Assembly (NCBI GenBank): GCA_007922305.1
Contig: ML677326.1
Coordinates: 56,972,785 to 57,036,784, forward strand
Length of the DNA stretch: 64,000 nucleotides
Source of the DNA: Dermatemys mawii
Taxonomy: Eukaryota > Chordata > Testudines > Dermatemydidae
Reading direction: 5' to 3'
Part shown: piece by piece, positions 47,701 through 53,073 of the stretch
Position numbering within the stretch: position 1 is the stretch's first letter
Layout of the letters: each line of letters opens with the position of its first letter
Program-made: the position numbers and the translations under genes
Notes under the pieces: model-generated
Told to the model about the DNA's origin: nothing
Databases searched by the model: none
The model's input: the letters and a program-made list of their open reading frames with translations, nothing else

Positions 47701-49780
47701 AAAAGGCAGGAAATCAATAGTAAACACCTTTCAGACTCTTGCCTCCTAGGGCCATGATTTCACCTTTGCTACATTCATTCACAATCACATCCACCAACCA
47801 CAAAATACCACCTTCATTCCCCCTCCACACAGAACACAAAGTGGTTAGAAATGGATGTTTGCTGGTTGTTTTGGGTTCTAACTAAGAAAAGCACCCTCAA
47901 ATACATATAAGGATTAAAAGTAGCTTTATCGTAGGCAATTTCTTAAAGTAGGTGAAGCTTCTTTAATTTAGGCTTACATACAGTTATCAAAGAGAATAGT
48001 AATGGGATTAAAATGAAACTTTTTTGCTACTGTTTATCAGTATACATTCCTATCTGCACTGTAGTTGAGTGCTTTTACTTTTTTCTACTGCATCAGAACC
48101 ATATAAAGTTCATTTGAGAATACCAAGGAGAGTGTTTCTTTCTGCTTCTCCTTTTGCCAATGAAAGAGAGGACAACTTCATATACAATATTATCTTCCTG
48201 AGAGATTGTGATTTCCTGTTTCTTTCTACCCTTCTGCAGAATAAGGGAACAGTTTATTAGAGACACTATAATATAGATTAGACCTAAAATTTAGGATTAG
48301 TAAAAAAACTAAAAAGTTTTCACATAATAATCTAACATTAATAGAAATTACCATTAATTTTTTTTCCTTCACATTTTCAACAAAAATGTTCCCATGTATT
48401 TAAACATTTCCTTGCAGATCAAGTATTGTAGCATTGTGACTGTGTATGAAAGTGAAATTGACTCGAAATTAAACTTTTCATTTAAAGAGCAGAAATGGTG
48501 AAAAATTAGATTTCTGTAATTCTTTCAGCTTTAAGAAGCTGAGTTCATTTAAAAATGGGTGGTTTTGCAGCCAAAGCATGACTGGGATTCAAGAGTCCTG
48601 TGTTCTAATCCTGCTGCAGACTTCTGAGTCACTAAGATTCTCTGCTTCTTATTTACCTATGGCAAATATTCAAAAACTCTTTAGTGATTTAGGAGCCTAA
48701 GTTCAGTTTTCAAAAGTGATTTAAGCACTAAGGGTACATCTACATAGCAAAAATAGACCCACAGCAGTGAGTCTCAGAGTCTGGGTCAACTAATTTGGGC
48801 TCATAGGGCTTGCACTACCAGACTAAAAATAGCAGTATAGATGCTTAGGCTTGGGCTGGAGCCTGGGCTCTGAAACCCAGTGTGTGTGTGTGGGTGGGTG
48901 GGGGGGGGGGCGGGGGGAGAGAAGAGGAAGAGGTCTCAGAGCCCAGGCTCCAGCCCAAGAGAGAACATCCACATTGCTACACAGGCTCTGAGACTCGCTG
49001 CCACAGGTCTTTTTTTTTTTCAGTGTAGACATACCCCAAGAAACTTAAAATCCGTTGATTATCAATGAGATTTCAATGACTTCTATATCACTTTTGAAAA
49101 TTTTGCCCCTGATTTACAAAAGGGAGATGATAATCTACAGCATTTAAATAACTTTCATCATTTAAAACAGATCACAAGAAAGATGTCAACACCGATTCTT
49201 AGACTACTACAGTTTCAAAGACACTTAAAACAATCCTTTAACTGAAAAATTCACACAAGGTTTGGGAGAGTTGGTGTTTCTGAACAACTGGTGAACTTTC
49301 TCAAAGGTAAATTAGAGATTTCTTTTATTTATGTCTTACAATGCATAGAAAAATAATTGGTTCAAAACCTTGTAGATGTGCGCATAGCTAATCTGTAACC
49401 ACATGCTTCGTAACAGCATTTCTTCCAATGGTTTGTTACACCCATGTGTTTTACACCCTAAAATTACACCTAAAATTGTTTGGGTGTTTACACCTAAAAT
49501 TAGACTGTAAGCTTTTTGAGGCAGGGACAGTGCCTAAGAGAATGTCCCCAATCCTGAGGGAGCTTCTGGGCACTATTGTAATACAAATAATAAATTATAT
49601 TAGAAACTATGCCAATCCCCCCATTACATGTTATGTTTAAATACCGGCTGGCCATTGTTCAAAAGTTCTTCCTTGAAACGAAGTTTTCTTTCCAGGTCTT
49701 GTATGACAGCATCTTTTGTCCCTTGAATCTCTTCGTCAGATGCTATCCTAGCAGTTCTGCCTGTTTTCTTTGGAAACCCC
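11579..49780 (-). CDS. PALLD: Palladin, C-terminal part (ten coding exons plus one candidate cassette exon)
   Basis: Palladin is a cytoplasmic actin-associated scaffold of stress fibres, focal adhesions and Z-discs. Its C-terminal Ig domains bind F-actin and partner proteins (family knowledge). Coding segments, 5' to 3' on the minus strand, are 49780-49645, 47129-47028, 45001-44780, 31085-30936, 23296-23202, 18590-18458, 17169-16962, 15472-15307, 13056-12923 and 11748-11579. All but one have AG/GT borders, phases agree at every junction, and the joined frame has 504 codons plus stop. Segments such as [27 protein letters not shown] and [20 protein letters not shown] fit palladin. The paralogue myopalladin has a different tail as I remember it. 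The 5' part of the gene, including the proline-rich exons, is missing and should lie beyond 64000. No internal stops or frameshifts are seen, so the gene looks functional. Confidence 0.95.
11749..12922 (-). other. PALLD intron (last intron)
   Basis: A 1174-bp GT-AG intron. No interspersed repeat is recognised. An 87-codon plus-strand open frame (11940-12203) has no recognisable features. Confidence 0.7.
12923..13056 (-). CDS. PALLD: PALLD exon: second half of the last Ig domain
   Basis: This 134-bp exon completes Ser, then reads [20 protein letters not shown] and [20 protein letters not shown]. The usual F-strand Cys (DxGxYxC) is Val here. I remember the same change in mammalian palladin, so it is probably a family trait, not a lesion. 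It ends LDVY plus one base at a strong GTAAGT donor. The acceptor is CCCAATTTAG. Confidence 0.95.
13711..14480 (-). mobile_element. CR1 LINE 3' end (antisense to the window), interrupted by a MITE
   Basis: Read on the minus strand, 14301-14092 encodes a degraded CR1 ORF2 C-terminus ([33 protein letters not shown]). This is followed by CR1 3' UTR sequence that ends at about 13711 (GGTCAGACTAAGTGAGC, GGTCCCTTCTGGCC). The UTR is split by the MITE at 13783-13945, so the MITE is younger. Confidence 0.7.
13783..13945. mobile_element. Harbinger-type MITE inserted in a CR1
   Basis: A 163-bp element flanked by TAA on both sides (13780-13782 and 13946-13948). The left end is GGCCAGATCTACACTAC and the right end, reverse-complemented, begins GCCCTGGTCTT. 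The right end matches the right TIR of the 4-kb Harbinger element at 34947-39020. An internal GGATCGATTTATC segment is shared with the element at 52826-53073. Confidence 0.7.
14620..14757. repeat. Two tRNA-like SINE heads in opposite orientation
   Basis: On the plus strand a pol III A box (TAGCCCAGGGG, 14622-14632) is followed 28 bp later by a B box (GATTCAAGTCC, 14661-14671). On the minus strand an A box (TAGCCCAATGG, 14748-14738) is followed by a B-like box (ACTTCAAATCC, 14705-14695). The halves point at each other. This is a repeat with tRNA-derived promoters, not a tRNA gene: no full cloverleaf is evident. Confidence 0.5.
15307..15472 (-). CDS. PALLD: PALLD exon: first half of the last Ig domain
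   Basis: This 166-bp exon completes Ala from a split codon, then reads [20 protein letters not shown]. It contains the B-strand Cys in [10 protein letters not shown] and the C-strand Trp in [12 protein letters not shown]. It ends ERV plus AG before a GTTGGA donor. An earlier GT two bases upstream of a GAG would break the frame, so the GTTGGA donor is preferred. The acceptor is TTTTCACAG. Confidence 0.95.
15473..16961 (-). other. PALLD intron, no repeat recognised
   Basis: A 1489-bp GT-AG intron. A 115-codon minus-strand open frame (16418-16765) overlaps a plus-strand one. Neither has recognisable domains or splice logic with PALLD. Confidence 0.65.
16962..17169 (-). CDS. PALLD: PALLD exon: second half of the penultimate Ig domain
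   Basis: This 208-bp exon starts [17 protein letters not shown] with the conserved Trp, continues [17 protein letters not shown], and contains the F-strand motif [16 protein letters not shown] with its Cys. It ends ELIVA plus one base before a GTAACC donor. The acceptor is TATTTAAG. The Ig fold is split between this exon and 18458-18590 at the C-strand, as in the other two Ig domains of this gene. Confidence 0.96.
17170..18457 (-). other. PALLD intron with GC donor (GC-AG class)
   Basis: A 1288-bp intron that starts GCAAGC after the AAG exon end at 18458 and ends TTTAAG before 17169. No repeat is recognised inside. Confidence 0.7.
18458..18590 (-). CDS. PALLD: PALLD exon: RS linker and first half of the penultimate Ig domain, with a GC donor
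   Basis: This 133-bp exon reads [20 protein letters not shown], then [20 protein letters not shown] and RMDCK, giving the B-strand Cys. The acceptor is ATTTTAAG. The only donor that keeps the frame with the next exon ([11 protein letters not shown]) is AAG|GCAAGC, a GC rather than GT donor that matches the known GC-AG consensus. Confidence 0.95.
19314..19623. mobile_element. hAT non-autonomous element with exact 8-bp target duplication
   Basis: This 310-bp element begins CAGGGGTAGGCAACCT and ends AGGTTGCCGACCCCTG, near-perfect inverted ends. The direct repeats ATTTAGCT at 19306-19313 and 19624-19631 flank it exactly. The CAGGG ends and 8-bp duplication identify hAT. It carries no transposase and lies in a PALLD intron. 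Confidence 0.88.
20672..20745. repeat. Imperfect 31-bp inverted repeat (hairpin) at the DIRS-like terminus
   Basis: Arms 20672-20702 and 20715-20745 are complementary at 27 of 31 positions with a 12-nt loop. All four differences are transitions. Confidence 0.8.
20989..21517 (-). pseudogene. Tyrosine recombinase fragments in two frames
   Basis: Two open pieces of 80 and 74 codons, read in order on the minus strand, carry the N-terminal catalytic Arg region (SARRAGE) and the central LFVS...SRG...LLKWI region of DIRS recombinases. They are in different frames, and no intact HxxR...Y end is visible. It is not functional. Confidence 0.55.
22780..22935. repeat. MITE-like remnant ending GTGTAGACCAGGCC
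   Basis: The right end resembles the Harbinger-type ends in this window (GTGTAGACCAGGGC). The interior (AATGAAAGAATTCTTTCATCG) is a short palindrome seen in turtle MITEs from memory. The left end is not resolved. Confidence 0.35.
23202..23296 (-). CDS. PALLD: PALLD exon: end of Ig domain and start of the basic RS linker
   Basis: This 95-bp exon closes the Ig fold ([18 protein letters not shown]) and starts a basic Ser/Pro/Arg linker ([13 protein letters not shown]). The acceptor is TTTGTAACAG and the donor AAG|GTACCA. The last two bases (AG) combine with the first base of the next exon to give Arg. Neither neighbouring exon would join in frame without it. Confidence 0.94.
23751..23801. repeat. 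Perfect 18-bp inverted repeat with 15-nt loop
   Basis: Arms 23751-23768 and 23784-23801 (TACTAAATGGTCCAGCAG and its exact complement) form a perfect hairpin in the intron 455 bp upstream of a PALLD exon. Pairing does not extend well beyond the arms. Confidence 0.9.
24505..26157 (+). mobile_element. CR1 LINE of a second lineage, 5'-truncated
   Basis: It covers RT motifs [20 protein letters not shown] and [13 protein letters not shown] (24645-24750), then [16 protein letters not shown] (the YxDD box with Val replacing Ala), a thumb region ([20 protein letters not shown]), an A-rich tract at 25567-25575 and the 3' UTR ending TTTGGTCTGACCCAGTATG, then TTCTTATGTTCTT. Stops and frameshifts throughout show that it is dead. 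It is a different family from the 1858-3996 copy, judged by its 3' end. Confidence 0.85.
25158..25481 (+). pseudogene. CR1 reverse transcriptase fragment
   Basis: A 107-codon open piece with the altered palm box SVDDTKLL, the [20 protein letters not shown] helix and the [15 protein letters not shown] motif conserved across CR1 RTs. It ends by frameshift at NHSERDR. Confidence 0.8.
26640..26695 (+). mobile_element. CR1 3' tip
   Basis: A short stretch with GGTCAGACCAGATCATAGTA, then TTCCTTCTGGCCTTTGAATC, and CATGAA, the 3' end of the turtle CR1 family also seen antisense at 13.7 and 62.6 kb. Confidence 0.6.
26870..27240. repeat. AT-rich interspersed repeat, related to 63280-63660
   Basis: Both stretches share a TTTCAGTGGAAAATAG-like core within A/T-rich sequence full of GAAAA and TTTTC words, in the same orientation. 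The class is unknown. Confidence 0.35.
30936..31085 (-). CDS. PALLD: PALLD exon: second half of the antepenultimate Ig domain
   Basis: This 150-bp, 50-codon exon reads [20 protein letters not shown] at its start, giving the conserved C-strand Trp. It continues through [20 protein letters not shown], where the usual F-strand Cys position is Met, and ends AANPQ. The acceptor is TTCTGCTACAG and the donor CAG|GTAAAT. Reading through the donor would meet a stop after eight codons, so intron retention would truncate the protein. Confidence 0.96.
31560..32870. repeat. Unclassified dispersed repeat, possibly LTR-like, hosting a Tigger-like MITE
   Basis: The text on both sides of 31915-32114 reads like one older element, including an AATAAATTTGTTTTATTTTT stretch near 32409-32428 and a GC-richer 3' part. 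I remember similar sequence in turtle genomes but cannot name the family. No coding region or paired LTR is seen. Confidence 0.3.
31915..32114. mobile_element. Tigger-like MITE with TA target duplication
   Basis: A 200-bp element. The left end is CAGGTGAGTTGCATCTTA and the right end, reverse-complemented, is CAGGCGAGTCTCATCTTACG. It is flanked by TA (31913-31914, 32115-32116). CAGG ends with TA duplication fit the Tigger branch of Tc1/mariner. It is distinct in sequence from the 7439-7614 element. Confidence 0.8.
33303..33883. repeat. Interspersed repeat with AGGGCCCT ends (hAT-like, uncertain)
   Basis: The left end (AGGGCCCTCCCGAAGTCATG) and the right end (reverse complement TAGGGCCCTACAAAATTTAC) share an AGGGCCCT terminus. 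The middle is GC-rich, with an internal repeat (CTGCTGCTGG, CAGCAGCAGTGCAGAAGTAA). I could not see a clean 8-bp target duplication. The 98-codon frame at 33341-33637 lies inside it and is not a gene. Confidence 0.45.
34190..34212. repeat. (CT)n microsatellite
   Basis: About eleven CT units in a PALLD intron, on the strand opposite to the transcript. Confidence 0.85.
34400..34800. repeat. Interspersed repeat with an internal ACTTGTACTAAAAATAC inverted pair
   Basis: The sequence AGTATTTTTAGTACAAGTCATG (34701-34722) is followed by its near-complement CATGACTTGTACTAAAAATAC (34762-34782). Flanking CTAGGGCT and GTACCCTTA suggest a MITE. The class was not determined. Confidence 0.4.
35355..36623 (+). 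pseudogene. PIF/Harbinger (HARBI1-like) transposase, disabled
   Basis: The enzyme would cut and rejoin the element's ends. Order: an N-terminal segment from Met 35355 to about 35600; DWWDRI...[16 protein letters not shown] (35612-35695); the helix-turn-helix region [20 protein letters not shown]; and the DDE_4 core with first Asp in AIDGTHIPM (36005-36007), second Asp in ILGDPAYPL (36269-36271) and Glu in VVECAFGHL. Lesions: a frame change near 35600, a one-base frame change in a G run at 35984-35996, and TGA for the expected Trp at 36407-36409. The frame then continues to TGA at 36621-36623. All three catalytic residues survive. An AATAAA at 36857-36862 is the likely poly(A) signal. Confidence 0.88.
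36652..36822 (+). repeat. Tandem repeat, three copies of about 59-64 bp
   Basis: Units start at 36652, 36716 and 36775 with GCTGTTGAAAACC and contain GCTCCCTTGCTCTGC and AAGCCTCCC. Copy 2 lacks one CTCTG. The array sits just after the transposase stop, in its 3' UTR. Confidence 0.85.
36901..38621 (-). CDS. Harbinger Myb/SANT-like DNA-binding protein (two exons)
   Basis: In Harbinger elements this second protein binds the element ends and helps bring the transposase to the nucleus (family knowledge). Exon 1 (38621-38066) starts [20 protein letters not shown]. It carries the trihelix/Myb-like domain: W in [35 protein letters not shown] and [12 protein letters not shown]. It then has an acidic region and ends KGTSG at a GTGAGT donor. 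Exon 2 (37488-36901) follows a TCCTCCTACAG acceptor and holds a basic stretch ([13 protein letters not shown]) and a coiled-coil ([20 protein letters not shown]). Exon 1 is intact. Exon 2 is out of frame by one base because of an eight-C run at about 37472-37479; seven C would restore it. Confidence 0.8.
37801..38040. repeat. Direct repeat inside the Myb-like gene intron
   Basis: The segment CACAGTAAAcC...GTGGCTCCCTGCTGCTGC with AACAGAAGCAGC occurs at about 37803-37857 and again at 37982-38036, a spacing of 179 bp. It lies in the 577-bp intron 38065-37489. Confidence 0.75.
39024..44779 (-). other. Intronic DNA, mostly unassigned
   Basis: No gene or confident mobile element is seen. A short repeat with CTAAGTCACTTTTAGAAATG near 44470-44520 resembles dispersed repeats at 34.05 and 48.68 kb. 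Confidence 0.45.
44780..45001 (-). CDS. PALLD: PALLD exon: acidic linker and first half of the antepenultimate Ig domain
   Basis: This 222-bp exon has 74 codons, phase 0 at both ends. It starts [20 protein letters not shown], passes an acidic stretch ([18 protein letters not shown]) and enters an I-set Ig domain at [16 protein letters not shown]. The B-strand cysteine is visible in [14 protein letters not shown]. The donor is AAG|GTGAGA. The next exon supplies the C-strand tryptophan. The acceptor is CCGATAG, with a moderate pyrimidine tract. Confidence 0.95.
45002..47027 (-). other. PALLD intron around the candidate cassette exon
   Basis: 2026 bp between phase-0 exons, with no interspersed repeat recognised. 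The absence of mobile elements, in contrast to the other introns, fits functional sequence around a regulated exon, but this is only suggestive. Confidence 0.6.
46410..46460 (-). CDS. PALLD: Candidate in-frame 17-codon cassette exon of PALLD
   Basis: Between two phase-0 PALLD exons lies a 51-bp open segment reading [17 protein letters not shown]. It is preceded by a good polypyrimidine acceptor (CTGCCTTTACAG) and followed by AAG|GTTTTC, a weak donor. Length and phase would insert 17 residues between TTQ and EYK without breaking the frame. A weak donor is typical of alternatively spliced exons. The residue choice (Ser/Asp/Pro-rich) suits a linker. It is a prediction from splice signals and phase; chance remains possible. 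Confidence 0.55.
47028..47129 (-). CDS. PALLD: PALLD exon: [14 protein letters not shown] segment
   Basis: This 102-bp exon holds exactly 34 codons, phase 0 at both ends. It begins [20 protein letters not shown] and ends [10 protein letters not shown] before a GTGCTA donor. The acceptor is TTGGTTCAG. It joins in frame both to the 44780-45001 exon (EYKVSS) and to the candidate cassette exon between them. It is acidic linker without a folded domain. Confidence 0.93.
48732..49036. mobile_element. Harbinger-type MITE with G-rich centre
   Basis: The left end is GGGTACATCTACATAGCA after TAA (48729-48731). The right end, reverse-complemented, is GGGTATGTCTACACTG, followed by CAA (49037-49039), a one-base-changed duplication. 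The right end equals the left end of the 4-kb Harbinger element over GGGTATGTCTACACT. Confidence 0.75.
48850..48959. repeat. Perfect 24-bp inverted repeat around a GT and poly-G tract
   Basis: Arms 48850-48873 and 48936-48959 are exact complements. Between them lie (GT)n at about 48881-48890 and a G-rich stretch to 48918 with runs of up to 12 G. It is part of the MITE at 48732-49036. Confidence 0.9.
49500..49592 (+). repeat. L2/MIR-like 3' tail
   Basis: GACTGTAAGCTTTTTGAGGC followed by AGGGACAGTGCC, GGGCACTATTGTAATACAAA and an A-rich end. The same repeat recurs at about 59052-59175. The class is by resemblance only. Confidence 0.5.
49645..49780 (-). CDS. PALLD: PALLD exon: linker with the conserved [13 protein letters not shown] segment
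   Basis: This 136-bp exon is the most 5' PALLD exon in the window. It starts after TTGCAG with one base completing the previous codon, then reads [20 protein letters not shown], continues through a charged helical stretch ([18 protein letters not shown]) and ends NNGQP before a GTATTT donor. The segment is linker between the proline-rich region and the C-terminal Ig domains. The acceptor side implies a preceding exon ending in phase 2. No such exon is seen in the following 14.2 kb, so the upstream intron is long. Confidence 0.93.
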
Positions 49781-49852
49781 CTGCAACATAATACAAGAAA
49801 GTAATGTTTATTTATTAAACCATTAACTTTTAAAAATATTTGGGTAAAATCC

Positions 49853-49914
49853 TGCCCTTACTGAAGTCAATGAGTTTTTGACATTCACTTCAGTAAGGTC
49901 AGGATTTCACCTAC
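49853..49914. repeat. Palindromic amniote repeat
   Basis: AAATCCTGCCCTTACTGAAG and its near-complement CTTCAGTAAGGTCAGGATTT form an imperfect hairpin around a short spacer. Similar palindromes are common in reptile and bird genomes from memory. Confidence 0.55.
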
Positions 49915-50478
49915 CTTGTCCAAACTCAAGAAATTCAAGCTGTGAACCTGATATTCTATTTTTTATTTTTTACTATATTCTTCATGTGGTTACCACAGTT
50001 GTTACCACAGTTATCAGTAATATTGCAGAAGCTTAGCTGAAGCCATACAATTCTGCTAACTCATTTTGTTGTGATCTTAGGTCAGTTCTATGGCAAAAGT
50101 TTAGATGTTTGTTTTTGATTTTTTTCTCATGCATTAGTTCAAATAGGAGTTGAAATGGTGCTGAAGTGGTGCCAACATAATATACACAAAAAATAGCAAG
50201 CAAAGTTAGCAATGACAATACACCAAACATGATAACAGCACCTGTACAGAAGGCATGACTAGTTGAGCAACAGTGAAAGGGAAAGTGGGGTGTTCACTGT
50301 ACATATTGTTGTCCCTTTTCAACTGGAATGGGTGGTCAAATTTCAGGGCCCTGGGGACATTCCAGTTGGAAGCAGAGATTGATGGAGTCTGGTGTTTTCT
50401 TGCATCCAGTCTTGTTTAATTACAAAGAAGGTACCAAGTTCTACTTCTCCAAATGCGGGAGTAACCAAAAACAAAAGG

Positions 50479-50714
50479 TTTCAGAGTAGCAGCCGTGTTA
50501 GTCTGGATCCACAAAAAGAACAAGGAGTAATTGTGGCACCTTAGAGACTAACAAATTTATTTGGGCATAAGCTTTCATGGACTACAGACCACTTTATCAG
50601 ATGCAGAGAATGGAACATAGGCATCTGATGAAGTGGGCTGTAGCCCACGAAAGCTTATGCCCAAATAAATTTGTTAGTCTCTAAGGTGCCACAAGTACTC
50701 CTCGTTCTTTTTGC
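50479..50714. mobile_element. Penelope-like inverted unit with exact 12-bp target duplication
   Basis: A 236-bp insertion bounded by AAAAACAAAAGG on both sides (50467-50478, 50715-50726). It consists of two related arms in opposite orientation. The right arm (50621-50714) carries CTGATGA, a six-pair stem, GAAA, then AAATTTGTTAGTCTCTAAGG. The left arm is its diverged complement with an extra TTTCAGAGTAGCAGCCGTGT start. The right arm also matches the end of the GIY-YIG fragment's 3' region near 55.6 kb, which links it to Penelope-like elements. Confidence 0.75.
50625..50660 (+). ncRNA. Hammerhead-ribozyme-like core in a Penelope unit
   Basis: CTGATGA (50625-50631), an extra A, stem II GTGGGC-TGTA-GCCCAC (50633-50648) and GAAA (50649-50652) are followed by GC-TTAT-GC, as in short-stem-III hammerheads. 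The expected U before the cleavage base is C. Penelope elements are known to carry such ribozymes. Activity of this copy is doubtful. Confidence 0.5.
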
Positions 50715-51877
50715 AAAAACAAAAGGAGCAATTTCTTAGCTTACAGCGCCTGGCCTCATTTTGTCTTTGATCTCTAACTTTTTCCCATGCCATTCCTCTG
50801 GGTCAGAGGAAATGGACGATAAAATGAGATGACGAGCTTGTCCAGTTCAGCACCTGTAGGACTGTCAGAGTAAAGATATGTATTTAACAGGACGTATTGG
50901 GGCACTGCTGAAAGAAGGCAGGGTTGAAGTTGTATGGTTTTCAGAAGTCTGAGTTTTGCTTAACTGGGCATTCTGCAAGGTGGTGACATACTACCAAGCA
51001 ACTTTAACTCTGTGTTAATGTAGAGTTTTGCCACTGAATAGGCTAGGAAAAGATAAGCAGTTGTTCATATCATGTCCCACAATTTGCATAGCGAAGCAGC
51101 CAACACCACCTCTGATAGGCTGGACACCATCAGCCTGGCTTAAGCAGTCCCTCCAAGCTATGCCTCTGACCCATTTACTGTGTTCCCCCCTTACAATGTA
51201 GCCCCCGCCCCAAACACACTGCACGCAGAGGATAGTAAAGTAGAGATTTTCTCAAAAACAACCAATCCAAGGCTTGCCTACCACCTGTTTCCATTTCCCA
51301 CACCTTCTGCAGATGCAACCCCTCTCCCTTTCCCAGTCCCTAACTCCCCTCAGAAGTCATCTAGCCCCTCTCCATAACAAAAATTTTGGTTAGACTGCCT
51401 GCAGACTATTCTACTGTCTTCACAGTAAGCCTCTCCATAAATTAAAAACACGTTACAACAGAGAACTCATATAGCAAATAACATGAGTTATTAAATCTTT
51501 ATTATTCAGGTGTACAAAATTTGGAATAGATACATCAATGGTGGGGTATTCATGGGGACAATGGCATTAGCATGTTCCCAGGCAACTATAAAATAGCTGC
51601 TTACAAATGCTCTCATGTCTCATGTTTTTTCTTTTCTGGTGCATGCGCACTGTAATCCTTCCAGACTGCACATCTACACAAGGAAAGAAGTGAACATGTC
51701 AAATACCATGCTCAGTTTAATCGCCCTAAGATTTAGGCATTGCCTTCAGTAAAACTTGACAGATTGAGCCCATTTTGACCCACACCACATCAACAGTTTG
51801 ACCCCTTGTCCTGTAAAAGAGAAGATATTTAGAAACTTTTTGGAAAATGTTTTGGAGGATCTTGTGTCTCTTTAATC

Positions 51878-52328
51878 CAGGCGTAGGCAAACTTATTCAT
51901 ACAATTTCAGGGAAAATTGGGGTTGAGATGAGGGAGATGGTGAGTGCTCTGCTTGGGGGTGTGGGCTCTGGGATGTGGCTGGGGATGAGAGGTTTGGGAT
52001 ACAGGAGGGTACTCCGTGCTGGGATTGAGATGTTTGGAGAGCGGGAGGGGGATCAGGGCGGGAGCGGGGGGTTGGGGCATAGGGAGAAGCTCGAGGTGCA
52101 GGCTCAGAGCACCGCTTACCTCAAGCAGCTCCCAGAAGCAGTGACATGTCCTTTCTCTGGCTCCTATTCATGGAATGGCCCTGACCCCCAGAGCAGGGCC
52201 ATGCTGTGGCTTCCGGGAGCTGTGTGGTGCAGCCCCCACCCAAGAGCCCCAGCTGGAGCACTGGAGCAGGAGCTTGTAGGTCGGCTTAAAACAGCTCCAG
52301 CCCATGGGCCATAGTTTGTCCAACACTC
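51878..52328. mobile_element. hAT non-autonomous element
   Basis: A 451-bp, G-rich element. The left end is CAGGCGTAGGCAAAC and the right end, reverse-complemented, is GAGTGTTGGACAAAC. The flanks CTTTAATC (51870-51877) and CTTTAACC (52329-52336) agree at 7 of 8 positions. The 155-codon plus frame at 51847-52314 lies inside and is not a gene. Confidence 0.7.
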
Positions 52329-52445
52329 CTTTAACCCCTAGCTCATATGATCCCAAATTAGGATCACTAACCATATCCCATACTCTCCTGAGGCACACCA
52401 AATGTCAAAGGAATCTGACTAAGCATGTTGATTTTAGAGGACTTA

Positions 52446-52726
52446 GAGTATGTCTAGAGTCTAGACTGCAATTAAAAGCCCATAGCTTGCCCAAGCCAAT
52501 TGACTCAAGCTCATGGAGCTCAAGCTAAGGGTCTGTTTAGCTGCAGTATAAACGTTTGTACTTTGACTGGAGCCCAGGCTCTAGGACCATGTAAGGTGGG
52601 AAAGTCCCAAAGCTCAGGTGGCAGCATGAGCCTGAACATCTACACCACAATTAAAAAGGCCCTTCTTGTGAGCCCAAGTCAGCTGGCACAGGCCAGCCCT
52701 GGGTGTCTATTTGCAGTATAGATCCC
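52446..52726. mobile_element. Harbinger-type MITE with TTA target duplication
   Basis: 281 bp between TTA repeats (52443-52445, 52727-52729). Ends are GAGTATGTCTAGAGTCTAGA and, reverse-complemented, GGGATCTATACTGCAAATAG. Both are variants of GGGTATGTCTACACTGCAA. Confidence 0.65.
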
Positions 52727-52825
52727 TTAGAAAGGTCAACACTGAAGGAGAATTTGTGATGCAATCTTAACTGGAGTGGTGTAGCCACTCATGTTACTAT
52801 TTGTGAATACATAGCGTGTAACAAA

Positions 52826-53073
52826 GGGCTGGGCTGTGTGTGTGTGTTGACCTAAGTATCTTAGGTCAACTTACCTGGCCGTCCCCACAGCAGTGAGTTG
52901 ACCGCGGCCGCTCCCCCATCGACTCCACTTCCTCCTCTTGCCGAGATGGAGCTCCGGAGTCAATGGGGAGTGTATTCGTGGATTGATTTATCGCATCTAG
53001 ATGAGACACGATAAATTGATCCCCAATACATCGAACACTACCTGCCAATTCAGTGGGTAGTATAGATGTACCC
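52826..53073. mobile_element. Harbinger-type MITE with internal palindromes
   Basis: 248 bp between AAA repeats (52823-52825, 53074-53076). The left end GGGCTGGGCT resembles GCCCTGGTCT. The right end, reverse-complemented, is GGGTACATCTATACTACCCA. Inside is TTGATTTATCGCATCTAGAT next to its near-complement ATCTAGATGAGACACGATAA. Confidence 0.6.

Larger units (their letters stand above)
47130..49644 (-). other. PALLD intron with Harbinger-type MITE and L2-like tail
   Basis: A 2515-bp GT-AG intron. It contains a MITE (48732-49036) and an L2/MIR-like 3' tail (about 49500-49592). Confidence 0.65.

Noticed and set aside
11579..49780. Myopalladin (MYPN) in place of palladin
   Set aside because: The tail [20 protein letters not shown], the linker QAVNQRGRS and the [13 protein letters not shown] segment fit palladin. 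Myopalladin has a different C-terminus as far as I remember.
51847..52314. 155-codon plus-strand frame
   Set aside because: It lies inside a hAT non-autonomous element with 8-bp flanking repeats, and the openness reflects its G-rich composition.
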